Shown: in pieces, positions 48,501-60,336 of the stretch
Layout: the number at the start of each line of letters is the position of its first letter
How positions within the stretch are numbered: the stretch's first letter is position 1
Assembly (NCBI GenBank): GCA_015847255.1
Contig: JADLZK010007808.1
Location: 186,001-250,000 of the forward strand
DNA from: Hyparrhenia diplandra
Lineage: Eukaryota > Streptophyta > Magnoliopsida > Poales > Poaceae
Length of the DNA stretch: 64,000 nt
Direction: 5' to 3'
Notes under the pieces: model-generated
Databases searched by the model: none
Told to the model about the DNA's origin: nothing
Seen by the model: only the letters and a program-made list of their open reading frames with translations
Made by a program: the position numbers and the translations under genes

Positions 48501-48613
48501 GCGCTCGGAGCAGCAACACTTCGGAGTCGTGGAAGTTTGTACAGCATGAGGTCTACAGAGTGGCCAGGGCCGTGACACAAGCATCTGCTATACTGAGTGG
48601 CCGTCTGACATGA
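45531..48613 (+). pseudogene. Glutamate carboxypeptidase II homologue (AMP1/VP8-like), multi-exon, frame lesions
   Basis: Start ATG 45531. Exon 1 has a membrane anchor (FLSFLAVTAALVASYHLLVP) and HVAGTEANAAAAGYVL. Later exons: 46705-46780 (IATIENVFVVIEGKEEPDR), 47027-47106 ([17 protein letters not shown]), 47237-47329 ([13 protein letters not shown]), about 47401-47552 (IGSTEWAEENMDTLASR), about 47636-47699, a FVQHIGVPSLDMSYGL exon ending near 47911, about 48028-48117 (YPVYHSLYDDYVWVERFGDP), about 48202-48290 and 48431-48613 (TGA). Family M28 metallopeptidase: the zinc-ligand His and Asp in GNHRDAW...D, the EE pair in DAEE and the His of YHS are all present. Plant members affect meristem size and embryo development. 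Exon 1 changes frame about three times, and exon 47401 has two small deletions. A MITE lies at the exon 1 end. Confidence 0.8.
46328..46612. mobile_element. MITE at the exon 1 boundary of the peptidase gene
   Basis: 285 bp. Termini GGGTGTGTTTAACACC and ATCTAAACACACCC. TAC is duplicated at 46325-46327 and 46613-46615. It starts directly after the codons for LNLTY, so the end of exon 1 abuts the element. Confidence 0.87.
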
Positions 48614-50336
48614 TAGGATTCAAACCATCTTCGTTAAAAAAGAGAGAGATTGGAATAATCAATTTCTTAAAAAAATAATTCAGACAAGAGAACTGATTGA
48701 GGCTCAACACACGCCAAACAACATCATCTCTTCATAGCCCTATACCATTCGTCTCAACAACTTTGGTGTATAACCACGGCCACACCCTAAGGACCAACCA
48801 CCCCTAGTCGTTCATTATGTTGTACCACTATCGCCCATATGACAAAACAGTCAAGGCGATAAGCATCTTCACTTCATAGTTTGCTGCAAGCTATAGTAGA
48901 GCTATACATGAAAATAGTGTTAAGAATTATTCTTTAATAATCAATTAGAGAGATGCTTAGTAACTGCTAATGCAGTCCTGCCTACGTGAGATCATGGGAG
49001 CCGGGCTCTCCCATGAGTCCATGGAACCGCCCAAAGGGGGTACAAGATCATGGCAGAATCTTTTTTTTTTTTGGAAAGGCGGTAAAAGATTTGCCGAATT
49101 TTTATTAGACGAGAGAATAAAAAGAATACAATGGACACAACTCGACCGGTACTGACGCTACAATTCATGGGGAGTCATGGTGAAAAAACTTCAAATGGAC
49201 CTACTGTGGTAAGGTACGAGAGCTACACCAAAAGTGACGCTAGGTACCAGCTTACAATAGAGATCTGCAGAACAAAAGGTTAATTTTTCAGCCCTCATGT
49301 ATAATCTAATGACTAAGAAAAATGTTGTTCCAGCATCGTCGTTATATGCTGCAGCAGCAGCATCAGTTCCATGAAACTGAGGGGGCGTTCGGTTGCCATG
49401 CAACCCGAAATAATTTGGGTTGGAGCTACTCAGAAGACATTTCGTTTGTATTTTAGTAATTATTGTCCCAACATGCATTAACTAAGTTTAAAAGATTCGC
49501 TCTCGCACTTTTCAGCTAAACTGTGTAATTAGTTTTGTTATTTACCTATGTTTAGTGATCCATTTATAACGTTAAAAGATTCGATGTGACGCATCAGAAG
49601 ACTTTTGCTTTTTGCCTTTGCATGGGAAGTGAACACCCTCTGAATGTGATAAAAAAAACACGCACAACAAATTAGGAAAGTAAGGGAGGGATATAGCAAA
49701 ATTGAATGGTGGCGGAGGCTAAAAAATGCGGGTAGATCAGAGAGAGAAAGGATATCTGGGGGGGGAGAGAGAGCTGCGAGCGAGACTAGATCGGAGAGAG
49801 GCGTCGTTGGTAGGAGCTGCCGAGCGGGCGTCGCGAAAGAAGGATACCAGGCGGAAGATGCATTGGTGAGGCAAGTTTGGTGTTGACCACAGCTGGGACC
49901 ACACACATAAAGAAATATAAATCTACATGCAGGTCTGCATGCGCACGAATCTTAGAGCCACCAGCACCGTCCAGATAGGATGGGCGGTATTTTTTCGTGC
50001 TGCAGAAATTTCTGCGTTTTAGACGTGGACTCGATTATGGTCACGGTACATACGCGGACTCGATTACGCGTTTTAGATTTTGCCTTCTACGTGTTGTGCC
50101 TCGTCTCTGTTTCCACCAGAAACATGGTTAGGCTGGACGCCTGAAATATTCGCGTTTCAGACGCGGACTCGAACTCGAACTCGATACGGTTACGGATACG
50201 CGGACTCGAATATGGTTACGGTTCCGGTCCATAAATCTAGCACCGGAAACAATCCAGGATGATTTGATTACTCCTTTGCCCGATCATATTCTTGGTTTTT
50301 CATCTCTTTCGGCGACCACGGAGGATATTGTCTACC
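48614..50336. other. Intergenic with LINE-like tail and MITE
   Basis: The T-run at 49060-49070 followed by 'ttgccgaatttttattagac' resembles an antisense LINE tail, but no duplication was found. 50020-50225 holds repeated '(C)GCGGACTCGA' words separated by GGTTACGG-type words. No gene. Confidence 0.45.
49380..49642. mobile_element. MITE related to the GTGTTTAGTT family
   Basis: Left end 'gggggcgttcggttgcc' and right end 'gggaagtgaacaccctc'. The interior 'aaaagattcg' and 'aaactgtgtaattagttttg' match sister copies. Confidence 0.65.
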
Positions 50337-51856
50337 ATGGTGCCATGGGCGCCGAAGACAGCGAAACGATGTCATCGTCGTTGGTGGGCCGATCTTCCGG
50401 ACGACCTGCTCGGCGACGTCATCCACCGCCTTCCTGACTTCGGGGACCGTCTCCGCTTCCGCGCCGTGTGCCGGCAGTGGCGACGCGCAGAGCGCGCCGT
50501 CGCGCAGCCTCCTCCTCCCATGCCGTGGCTCGCCGCCGCGGGCACTGCGTTGGCATACACGACGCTGCCATCCACCGCGTCGCCCTGCCCGAGGACGACG
50601 CCTGCCGTGGCTCGTTTGGCAACTGGCTGGCCCTCGTGCCCTTGTCGCCGCCCCCGTACCAGCCCTACCTGCTGAACCCGTTCACCATGGCAAGGATTCC
50701 GCTGCCGGCGTGGACCGGGACGGCGCGGTCGGCAAGATCATCCTGTCGTCGGCGCCCGACTCGGGGAGCTGCACCGTCGCGGCGGTCGTCGTTTCCGAGT
50801 TGTCCAAGGACCTCCGGCGCGGCAGCATTGCCGTCTGCCGCCTGCGGCCGTCGCAGCAAGGAGGCGGCTCCTGCCCGGCGTGGTGGCGCATCACCAAGAC
50901 GTTCTTCCTCGAGGACATCGCCTTCTTCGATGGGAAGCTGCACGCCGTCGACGGCGCGGAGCAGACGTACGTGTTCAAAGACGAGGAGCTCGAGCAGATG
51001 CGTAAGTGGCCGCTGTTCCACCGCGAACCCGTTGCCCCGCTGTCTGCCCACAACAAGTACTACCTGGTTGCCTGCCACGGGAGGCTGCTGATGGTCCGCA
51101 GGAGCTTTGGGACGAGCCGTGTCCCCGGCGGCGGGAACCACAACACCGTCGGGTTCAAAGTCTCCGCGGTGACGGAGCACAGCTACGGGAGGACCTCCCC
51201 CCACCGCCGCTGGTGCCGGTCAAGAGCTTCGACGGGCACGCGCTCTTCGTCGGCGACGTCTGCTGCGGAGCTTTTCGCCGTCACGGGCGGTGAAGGCAGT
51301 AGGATCAGGGAGGGCCAGATCTGCTACGCCGACGACGAGAGTAACAAACTGCGTGCCCATCAGCAGTTGCTCGTGCTGCAATCCTACGACCTGCGCACGG
51401 ACTGCTTCCGCAGGTACCAACCGCGTCGTCCCGCGGGGCCATGGCAATGCGTCGCGCTGCAGCGCCTCCTGCACAGGGACGCCCTGCCGCCGCCGCCGAC
51501 AACGGAGTGGGGAGCGACGCTGCAGCTGTGGGAGGTGATGAGCAGCCTTGGAGCAAAGCCGAGCGCCGTGCTACAGGAACGGCGGGACACCGTCGACACC
51601 ACTGCATTCGCATGCCATAGACTTGTTTGTGCACGTGTACGACCAGTGCTGGGACTTCACCAAATGCGGGAGATCGCTGCAGGAGGCGAAGCAGGAGGCG
51701 GCACGCGAAGCCGTCAGCTTCCTCCGGAGCCGATACCGCAGCGTGCTGGATGACAGCCCATGGAGCTCCTTGCCTTACTACCACAGCCACGTCACCGAGG
51801 ACTTATACCATGGATCAGACGACGAGCTTGAAGAAGATAATAATGAAGACACTTGA
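50337..51856 (+). pseudogene. F-box protein with DUF295-type C-terminal domain, frameshifted
   Basis: Single exon, likely start ATG 50337. The F-box lies near residues 15-60 (WADLPDDLLGDVIHRLPDFGDRLRFRAVCRQWR). This domain normally docks to SKP1 in SCF ubiquitin ligases. The DUF295-like part follows: NPFTMARIPLP, HAVDGAEQTYVF, SFDGHALFVGD and REGQICYADDE. The end, in another frame, is acidic (DDELEEDNNEDT, TGA at 51854-51856). Frame changes lie near 50555, 50710, 51190, 51275 and 51590. All are small indels and all frames stay open, so the gene was intact recently or the consensus has errors. This class is large and fast-evolving in grasses; the target is unknown. Confidence 0.75.
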
Positions 51857-51919
51857 CATACTATACCCAGATGGCCCCCAGTGACGGGCCAGTCCAACGG
51901 CAAGTGTAAAAGTTTAATA

Positions 51920-52223
51920 ATCCCTCCGAATTTTTGAGTACTTGTCGCGGTTCTGTGCAACGGCAAGTGTAAAAAAGTTCTCCCTCCGAATTTTTAAGTG
52001 CTTGTCGCAGTTGACTTTTTATCATAATTTTGACTACTCGGATTATTCAAAAAAGAAAAACACTATACAAATACAAACATAAAAAAATTTAAGTCATACT
52101 TAATATACATTCGATAATGAAGTGAGCTATACATCAAATTTATGAAGCATGTTATTTTTTTTTTTTTAATATGACAGGCGGTCAAAATTGTAATCGTCCA
52201 CAAGTATTTAAATATGGAGGGAG
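51920..52223. mobile_element. Stowaway-like MITE with duplicated left end
   Basis: The full element is about 51980-52223: left CTCCCTCCGAATTTTTAAGT, right AATATGGAGGGAG, then TA. A 60-bp upstream duplicate of the left end and its flank (tccctccgaattttt at 51921) is present with 'acggcaagtgtaaaa' before each copy. Confidence 0.78.
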
Positions 52224-52330
52224 TAGTTTCTTTCCCCACAAATTGGTCGATTAAATGGCGGAGTGACCTATGCAGACACTTGTTTTAACCACACGGAGTT
52301 GCCTTAGCCAAGTTGTCTTTTATTGTATAA

Positions 52331-52360
52331 CTAGTTAAATGCCCGTGCGCTTCTTACGGG
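52331..52360 (-). mobile_element. Helitron 3' terminus, minus orientation
   Basis: A (52330), then CTAG (52331-52334) and a hairpin CCCGT ... ACGGG (52342-52360). Reversed, this is hairpin-CTAG-T as at 9375-9404. The body would extend rightwards. I could not find its TC end. Confidence 0.6.
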
Positions 52361-55069
52361 TATGCAATGTAACGAGGTGTGGACCTTGATTCAAAATTTT
52401 GCATCTTGGTGCAAGCAGAAACAACAGAAAGTTGATTATCAACAAAATAGGTATATAATATATCCAAGTATTTAAGTTTACAACAAAGAATTAACATAAA
52501 CCTGCAACATAGAGAAAGCATAAATAGATGGACATGAGTACAATATTTAGAATCATGGCATCAAGGTAGTTGATCAAAACATTTTCAACTACCAAGCAAA
52601 TGCTATCCTGTTTGAAAGAAAAAAATATAACACAAGACTATGAGAAATTTTGAAGCAACCATTAATTAAGCCACAAACTGATTCAAGAAATACGGGACAT
52701 GTTCAAACAAGTTCCACGGCATCATGATCACTAAATATTCAAGTCATGCACCAAACATCCGTGTTCACAACTCAGAATCTTCTATCAGGGAACTGAAACT
52801 AAAAGTCCTCTTCAAGCACTTTGACCAAAGCTTCAGAAAGCAACTTGTACCATCATCAGGTGCTTTATTCAGTTCAAGCATGAGGCATATTTTTGAAGAA
52901 AATCATAGGAGTTTTTAATTGCAGCATATGTGATTGGCATTCCAGGATATAACATGCTTTCATAACTACATCTAATTGTCGATGCTGAATTAGAGAAACA
53001 GCATATCACATAAATCTGAGTTAGTAAATGTCCCCTAATAAAAAACATGGTGAACTTCACTCTGTGAAAGGTCAGTTAGGCACACATTGTGACTGCAGAC
53101 AATTATAAAAATAATAATACTGAGCTAACATTGAGCTATCATAGAAAATGTGCTTTCTTTCCTTGGTATGATAGCGACTGACAAAACAGTCAGGACAGAT
53201 GTTTCACCTCACAGCTAGTCTAATATCAGGACAAAAGTTTCAAACCAATGGTGCAGGAGAGGCACTATTTTCCATTGAATTTTCTCACAATTTAACCACT
53301 AATCTAATATGTGATGTGATGATCGAAGTGTGGCCAAAATTACAGTCCTTCCATTAGTCCAAAACACGTAGAAGCAGCACAAATACTGAAAGTAAGAGCA
53401 GGAACAGTGGAATAAAAATCACAATTTAAGGGAGTTTTTTTTTGTAGATTTTGAGATTCAAATTCAGAAATATATATTTCTTTACTTTTTGTGAATGAAA
53501 GCAGAAACTCTTCAACTCAGTTAAACTGGAGGCGAACTTTACAATTTAATTAACAGTACTACTATGAATACGACTCGGCATATCTTTCGCGCTATTTAAA
53601 CATCTATTGAATATGAGACTCTAAATTTACTTCGGCATCTCAGAGCCCTGAACAAACTGTGGATTCAGTCTGGGCATCTCTTCTTAAGATTGCATGTCTC
53701 TTTGCATTGTTATTGTTGACCAGTCGAGGCAACACAGGGCTGAATTAGCTTCAAAGAAAAGGGAATGGCGACAAAACTTACTTAGATGAACGAGGTAGCA
53801 CACTGACAGCATCAAAGACGAACTTCGACGATAGCAGACCAATTCTGACCCTGGGACTCATTATTCCTATCACTAGCCTATCACATATATTGTTGTTCCA
53901 AACTGGGTTCTTTCTTGTATGACTACAAATCCAACATAACACATGCATTTCTGCAACTCTCTACTGTTGAAACATGCAATTGTCAGTAGACCTTATAGAT
54001 AAAATTATGGATAAAATGAAGACTATATCTAGATTTTTTTTTTTAGTTTATATGCATTATCCTACTTTACATCAACCTGTAGCCAAGATGAAACTCTAAG
54101 GTCACAGGCATATGATGCATCCTAAATGCCTGATATAAAATCATTAGTCTCTTGTATTATTGTATAAATGCTGAAAGGGATCTCTAAAATACTACATTGG
54201 TAGTTTAGTACAATATTCCTTCTACATATTTTAGCAACTCTTCTTTGCCTTTTTTTGAAGTTAAAACTCTTCTTTGCTTTCATTTAGAGATGTAACTACT
54301 GCTTCCTAACTGGTGTAGTACTATTGTCTCATGATTTTTCCATGTTTATTTAAGTTTGATGACCTCCAGAATATCAAGTTTCGCAACCAGTTACTACAGA
54401 GGCCAGCAAAAAATGAAAATGGTATATGCCTTCCATTCTTATTGGTCAAGGTATTTTTCTTGATCTACAACTGTCGAAAATATTTACCCTCGCAAAGCAG
54501 CTTGCAACTCAGCTGTAATATCTGGATGTGCAAAGATTGGGTTTCTATGTGTTTCAAATGCAACCTGACTATGGTTGACTTAGATGGTCCGGTCCAAACT
54601 TGTGTCATTGTATGTTTCAAATGTTCAATTAAATATGGTCGATGTCCTGATCTAAATATCCTACTAGCTACCTGACTTGAAATGTGGATTACTACAACTG
54701 TGCCTACTTATATGTTTGGACTACAACAGTCATGGTTTATTACCCGCTACTTATTTTCTTTTGTGTTTTTCATACTTGTAAAAGTTGCAGCAAGCGAGGG
54801 AAGTAAGGGACATGGGAGCTACATATGGCGACTACATATTCTTACAAGGAGCATTGTTTTAGTTGGCTAGATCATTGTGTTTTCATGTTTTGTTGTACTT
54901 TTGTATGAAAACATGTGTTCTGGAACATGCACTTTTGTACACTCATTATGATATTATAATTGATTTTGTGGTTTATTATTATTATCTCTATTGTTATTGT
55001 TTCAATTGGGCTGGGCCCATAATATGGGCCTGGACCCCAAATGTTGGGCCTCACAATATATGACACCTT
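52361..55069. other. Non-coding, AT-rich transposon-like sequence
   Basis: No protein domain seen. It may contain Helitron body (from 52331) and CACTA interior (towards 55433), but I cannot place the join. Confidence 0.4.
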
Positions 55070-55433
55070 GTAACCATGGTTAACTACCTATACATGGCAG
55101 CTTCTTACCGCCACAATAGCTAGCATAAACTGCGGTTTAACCATGGTTAACTATCTATACATGGCAACTTCTTATCGTCACAAAAGGCAGCATAGCCGAC
55201 CTCTTAACCATGGTTAACACACTATATATATGACAAAAAGTTGAGGTAGCGTCACATAATGTTTGGATGTTTTGTGACGGAACACCAAATTCCGTCACAC
55301 CGAACATTTGTGACGCTCATTATATGATGGACGCCATGATAGACGGATTTCGTCATGAATGCACTTTTTGTGACAGTTTTGGGCTATACATGACAAAATT
55401 GATTTGTCTTGGAATGTCAGATTTCTTGTAGTG
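55070..55433. mobile_element. CACTA (En/Spm) transposon terminus with subterminal repeats
   Basis: It ends TTTCTTGTAGTG (55422-55433), the reverse of the CACTACAAGAAA terminus. Inside, the palindrome TTAACCATGGTTAA occurs at 55137-55150 and 55204-55217, with a near-copy at 55070-55084, in units of about 67 bp sharing 'ctatacatggca'. A 10-bp stem TGTGACGGAA/TTCCGTCACA lies at about 55273-55300. Such subterminal repeats bind CACTA transposase. The other terminus is not in view. Confidence 0.82.
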
Positions 55434-56972
55434 TAACTTGGGCCTTTGCATGGGCCGGATATGTAACTTTGGTCTTCACTACGGTGGTGGCCGGGTTGCC
55501 GGTGTCGCTGATTTCATCGTTCACCCGAGGAGCGAGGCGGGGATGCGGGGATCGTGGGCGGGGGTGGGAAACCATCCGTCCCCCGCCATCCCGATGGGGA
55601 TAGATTGCATACCAATTAGATCCCCGTGGGGGAACAATGAGGCTCCATCCCCATCCCCTAATAGGGGAATTCCCTTCGGGTCCCGACATTGCCATCTTGG
55701 GTTCCTAGTGGCCATTTCAAGGTTCCTCGTTGTCCCAACATAACATATTGGGCTAGGAAGTTCAGGTTGGTGCATGTACCAAATATGTTACAATAATGCA
55801 AACCTAGAAGTTTTTTAGAACAATTTAGAACATACAAGAGAGAAGATATTTAGTTTCATGACAAAGGAATGGCTCAAGATGAAGTGTACAAGGTTTGAGA
55901 GATCGGTACTTTTATCATATATAAAATATTTAGGGATTACATAAGGAGAGGAAAGTTCTAGAATAATCTTTGTATATGATTATTTCGATGGTCGCCACTT
56001 GTCATCAATCCGACGGTTGTGTGCGTGTATATATATGTATAGGCTTTACTCCTGAGAGTGTTAATATAGGTCACATCCTTACTTTCCATTATATAGCCTA
56101 ACAAATCTAGATCATAGGAAAACAATATGCCACAAACCATTGAAAACAAAGTTTCAAACTCGAGTGTACTGAAGACATGAATTATATATATGTTAGGGTG
56201 GAAACATATTTGCAGACATTGTAAATGTTATGATAATCCATTGACATAGTTTTCTATGAATTCTTAATCACAAATTGTTCTCAGATTAACATAGTTTTCT
56301 ATGTTAGGAGACATCTCTGTCATTCTCACCCCCATCCATCAATCTCTTTATCATTGTCCGACCATAGAAAATAACAAAGGAGACCAACGTCGAAACATCC
56401 ATAGGACGAGAGATGTTACGCCAAGAGAAGACATATTCGGTTGCGCATTGCGCGGGGTGCGCCGGCCGCCGGATCAAGTCGCCCCATCGCCAGATCCTCC
56501 ATCGCCTCGCCAAGAAGGAAACGGGATTGGAGGGCAAACCATAGTTCAACTCGCCGCTGCCGCCCCTCTCTCCTCAAAAGTGGAAGTCGATAAATCTACC
56601 GGCTCGGAGTAAAGAGCATAGCATTTGCACAATTTTATCTTGAACCAAGCACTATGAATAATTATTGATTTAACAAGGAAAACCATTTTTATTAATTCTT
56701 GAATGTCAGAATACCACACTTTAGAAAGTACACATCTGAACAATATACAAGGAGATTTAAGTGAAGCATAGCTCCTTATGTGACCTATAAAAACAGGCAA
56801 ACTATGTGAACACTACAAATCGAGTTATTCACACCACCACATTTTTTTTTCTAAGTCATAGGTCCTATTTGAATCCATGTACTACAAATAGTTAGCTAGC
56901 TAATAACAGCTGGTATTAGCTTGGTTGATCTAACTAGTGACATAGTTGTTAGTTTGGTATTCAACAAACAAT
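55434..56972. other. Intergenic
   Basis: 55500-55690 is rich in GGGGA/TCCCC words. 56850-56970 has 'ggtcctatttgaatccatgt' and 'gttagctagctaa', like one end of another MITE family. No gene. Confidence 0.4.
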
Positions 56973-57960
56973 TTTTTTTGAGGGAAGCCATTTGGCGCAC
57001 TTTATTGATCTGCAAAACATAGTTACATCGCTCACCAAAGCTTCTAGGATACTTCTAGGGGGTTCATCGACCCAAATACAAGACAATTTTGAAACCATAG
57101 CTAGCCTAGCTATTTCATCTGCTACTTTATTTGTATCCCTATTACAATGATCAATGGAAATAACAGCAGAAACTCTTGCCACAAGACCGTACATTCGTCA
57201 AAGAGCACTCGCCGTTGCATACACTCCCCGCCTTCATTGTGTCAACCACCTCTACGCGATCCGAAAGGATGATCAAACGATCGCATCCCGGATGTTGTGC
57301 TAGCTTCATTCCATCCCTTAGTGCCATCACTCGGCCATAGGAGCATCTAATACATTATTATCATAATATTGAGCTGCCCCCACGATGAACATCCCACTTG
57401 CATCCCTAATGACAGCTCCAACACTTCCTCGTACTATGTTCATAATTATAGCCGACATCCACATTCAACATCAAGATATCTTCAAGTGGCTTTCTCCAAC
57501 CCACCCTTTTCTTTACCGCCTTATTTTTCTGCCTTCAGATAGTTCGTAGTTAGCGTTGCTATTGAAATGGCCGATCTTGCCGGACTTTTGAACAATGTCG
57601 CCGTGAACCATCTTCCTCCGTTCCCACCATAGATATTAGCCCCTTGTTAATATTAACTCTGCAAGTCCAACTTGGCTCGGATGCTTGATTGGTCTTGATA
57701 ATTTGATTACATCTCGCAACCAGATCTGAGCCCGATCGATCGGTTCTAATGAACTTATTAATTTCCTCCGAAACTTCCATTACCCACCAAATCTCTTTGG
57801 CTCTTCTACATGAGAATATAACATGTTTAATATCTTCACAATCCTCTTGGCATCTTTGGACCCGTGTGGATCCAAAGAACCAACTATTAGCTCTATGAAT
57901 CCAAATAGGGCCTTAGTTCGCTAATTTATTTTTATTGGACAACCACAAAAAGTTCATGAT
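56973..57960 (-). mobile_element. 5'-truncated LINE (zinc-binding tail plus RNase H)
   Basis: The T-run at 56972-56979 marks the 3' tail, with the element on the minus strand. Near 57780-57870 it encodes a zinc-binding tail (RCQEDCEDIKHVIFSC). 56961-57194 encodes an RNase H C-terminus (DHCNRDTNKVADEIARLAM). Several stops between them. A separate LINE family from the 26.6-kb one, which shows no RNase H. No target duplication recognised. Confidence 0.78.
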
Positions 57961-57994
57961 ATATTAACATACTAGTCGTGAGTTAGTGATTACA

Positions 57995-58232
57995 ATTTCA
58001 AATATTTTTTCCCGCCACTCAAGCTCTCATATTTCTCTCTAATCTGCAATATTGAACAGTCTAGCATGGTATAATGGCATAGAAACATATACAAGATATG
58101 ACATATGTCAACCACATTCAAATATTTTCCATGTCACTCAAGCTCTCACTTTTCTCTCTAATCTGCAATCATGGGCAATCTAGCATGCTATAATGGCATA
58201 AGAACATAGACAATATATGACATGTCAACCAC
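57995..58232. repeat. 119-bp tandem duplication
   Basis: 'aagctctca' recurs at 58021 and 58140, followed by 'tttctctctaatctgcaat' and 'ataatggcata' in both. The copies have clearly diverged. Confidence 0.85.
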
Positions 58233-59645
58233 TAATGTACTGTTTGATTCCATCGGTAGTATCACAAACGCAAATGATTTAAACCTACGACATTACATCA
58301 ACTCGCTTTTGGGGAGTATGACAAATTTTAGATTCCAAAATGACTAGTGACGCTGTTCTTGCAGTTCTCCCACTGATTTTTAGCTGACTAAATCACTAAG
58401 TATATGTAGAAACAAATATTCCAAATCAACTTGAAGAAAACTTTGTTTTCCTTAAAACTAAAAAGTTCAAGATTGAGTCAAACAAGAATAGGAAATCGGT
58501 CATACTAGTAATGTAATCTAGCAACACGCACAACAAATCTGTATGACCCTCACCTAGCAAAGGATGGATGTGACCCATGTGGAAAAAGACCTACCAAAAA
58601 AACTTATTTAAACTTCACACAAAGAAATCCAAACCCTTTGTTGCCCATGCAATCGTACATATAAGGTCATTTGAACTTCGCACAACACACGCCCCATTTT
58701 ATACCATCAAAGAACGTCAAGACTATGTAATTTCAATAAAGAAGTAATTTGGCGAGGCCATGCCAATAACAAAAGCCACAAGAGAAGCATAACTCGAAAC
58801 CGCTACATCTCAAAAAAAATAGTTTGCACCAAAATGCACGAGAGAGGATGAGGGCCTAAAGGGGAGTCTAATCTATAGAAATTTTTAAGCTCCTTTTCTA
58901 TCTAATTTGTTTGTGTTTGTTCTAATTACAAAACAAACAAGAACAAATCTTTTATTTTTGTAGGCCAATCGCTCTTTTGACTTTGGAATACAGTCTCTTT
59001 ATCAATATACTATTTCTTTTACACATTCAAGTCATAATATCCCTTTTCAATCCATAATGAAGAATAATTAGGATTTCTAAAAAAAGTAAAGGGTCCACTC
59101 ATAGGAAAACCTAACCTTTCCCCGCATTAGGCACTAATCTATTTTAACGCCTAATTAGATCGGGGAATCCTTCTAATTAACCAATTAAGAAGTTAAGCAC
59201 ACCAAGTCACATATTAGGGGTGTTAGAGAACTAGTCCTCTCTTGAATGCCGCCTCCGATCCTGGTAGGAATGATATGAATAGTTTGATGGATGCCTCTCG
59301 CCTTTGGGTCCGAAGTCGTTTATATACGGGTAGCGATGCACTGGAGCCCTCAGATGAAATCGACCTTGAACAATGATTGAGATGCAATCTATGAGGTGGT
59401 GGGGAACTGGCGTAGAAAGGAGAGGCTGACAAGTGGACCCTATGGCTTGGCCGTGCTCCAGGTGGGCTCGGTCGAGCCCCCTTTTGGCCATTTGGCCCAA
59501 GCTTGAGTGGGGTTGCCTTCTTGATCTTGAGTCTTCTTTCGTATATGCCCGATTCGAATATTCTTAGGACACTTATGCTTTGGATATTCCTTGGCCCTTT
59601 TCATATTTACTCCCTATAAAGTCACAGTTTGTAAAACTATCCCTA
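58233..59645. other. Intergenic
   Basis: AT-rich. 'tgttagagaactagtcc' at 59220 could start a solo LTR, but I cannot find its end. No gene. Confidence 0.4.
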
Positions 59646-59878
59646 AGGGCATACACAATGGTTAGCTATTTGGCTAGCTACATATGACGTGAGAAGGAAA
59701 AAGTAGGAGAGATAATAGTCACTAGCTAAAAGCAAATAGTTGACTATTTCACGCAGCTTCTAAGAATATGTGAGAGGAGTATGTGGGTCAAATAATATAA
59801 AATAATCTTTGCTTTTGTCTCTCTTCTCCACATCAGGAGACTACGTAGCTAGCACTAGCTATTACTATTACGGATGTC
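59646..59878. mobile_element. MITE with GGGCATACACAATGG terminus
   Basis: Left GGGCATACACAATGGTTAGC and right GCTATTACTATTACGGATGTCC are imperfect inverted repeats. The interior 'agctagcactagct' is typical of a common grass MITE. Confidence 0.65.
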
Positions 59879-59975
59879 CAAAGTCTATGTTGTTACCCAC
59901 CCATCCACGTGTCAATTTTCCATGTGGAACGACCGTACGGAACAAGGATACCCGCTTTTAAGCTGACTTCGTATG

Positions 59976-60010
59976 TCTATACCTTATTAATAAAGTGAGA
60001 AAATTTTAGT
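59976..60010 (+). mobile_element. Helitron-like 5' terminus
   Basis: TCTATACCTTATTAATAAAG then GAGAAAATTT matches the start of the 8073 Helitron closely. The preceding base is G rather than A. No hairpin-CTAG end was found to the right within the window. Confidence 0.55.
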
Positions 60011-60113
60011 CTTTTTTTACCTCCTTTTCTACCGCTCAGCCTAATAATCATATTGTGTCTGTGTCTAATTAGGACTGTGTACTTCCCGTCCGTATGTATA
60101 TGTGCTTCCTGGG

Positions 60114-60322
60114 TTTTTTTTAGGATCCGGAGCAAGCCCGACATATATTAATAAGGAGAAAAGAATTATATGTGCCAACAGCGCAAAAACAACCTACCAG
60201 GTTTGACAGACTCTCAAGAATCAAGATGGACGAGAAACTGAAGCGGACTACTCATGTCCCAGAAACAACCGAGGTGTATCTATCAGCCGCACTAACATGG
60301 ACCTCTGCAATTGCAGCGGAGG
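60114..60322 (-). mobile_element. Short retroposon with a 16-bp target duplication
   Basis: atatgtgcttcctggg at 60098-60113 and 60323-60338 bounds 209 bp starting with eight T's, so it is oriented minus with an A-tail. No coding; probably a severely 5'-truncated LINE. Confidence 0.85.
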
Positions 60323-60336
60323 ATATGTGCTTCCTG

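Noticed and set aside
50020..50225. Minisatellite of CGCGGACTCGA words
   Set aside because: Four loose copies with irregular spacing; too weak to call an array.
59220..59645. Solo LTR starting TGTTAGAG
   Set aside because: No CA end, target duplication or second copy could be found.
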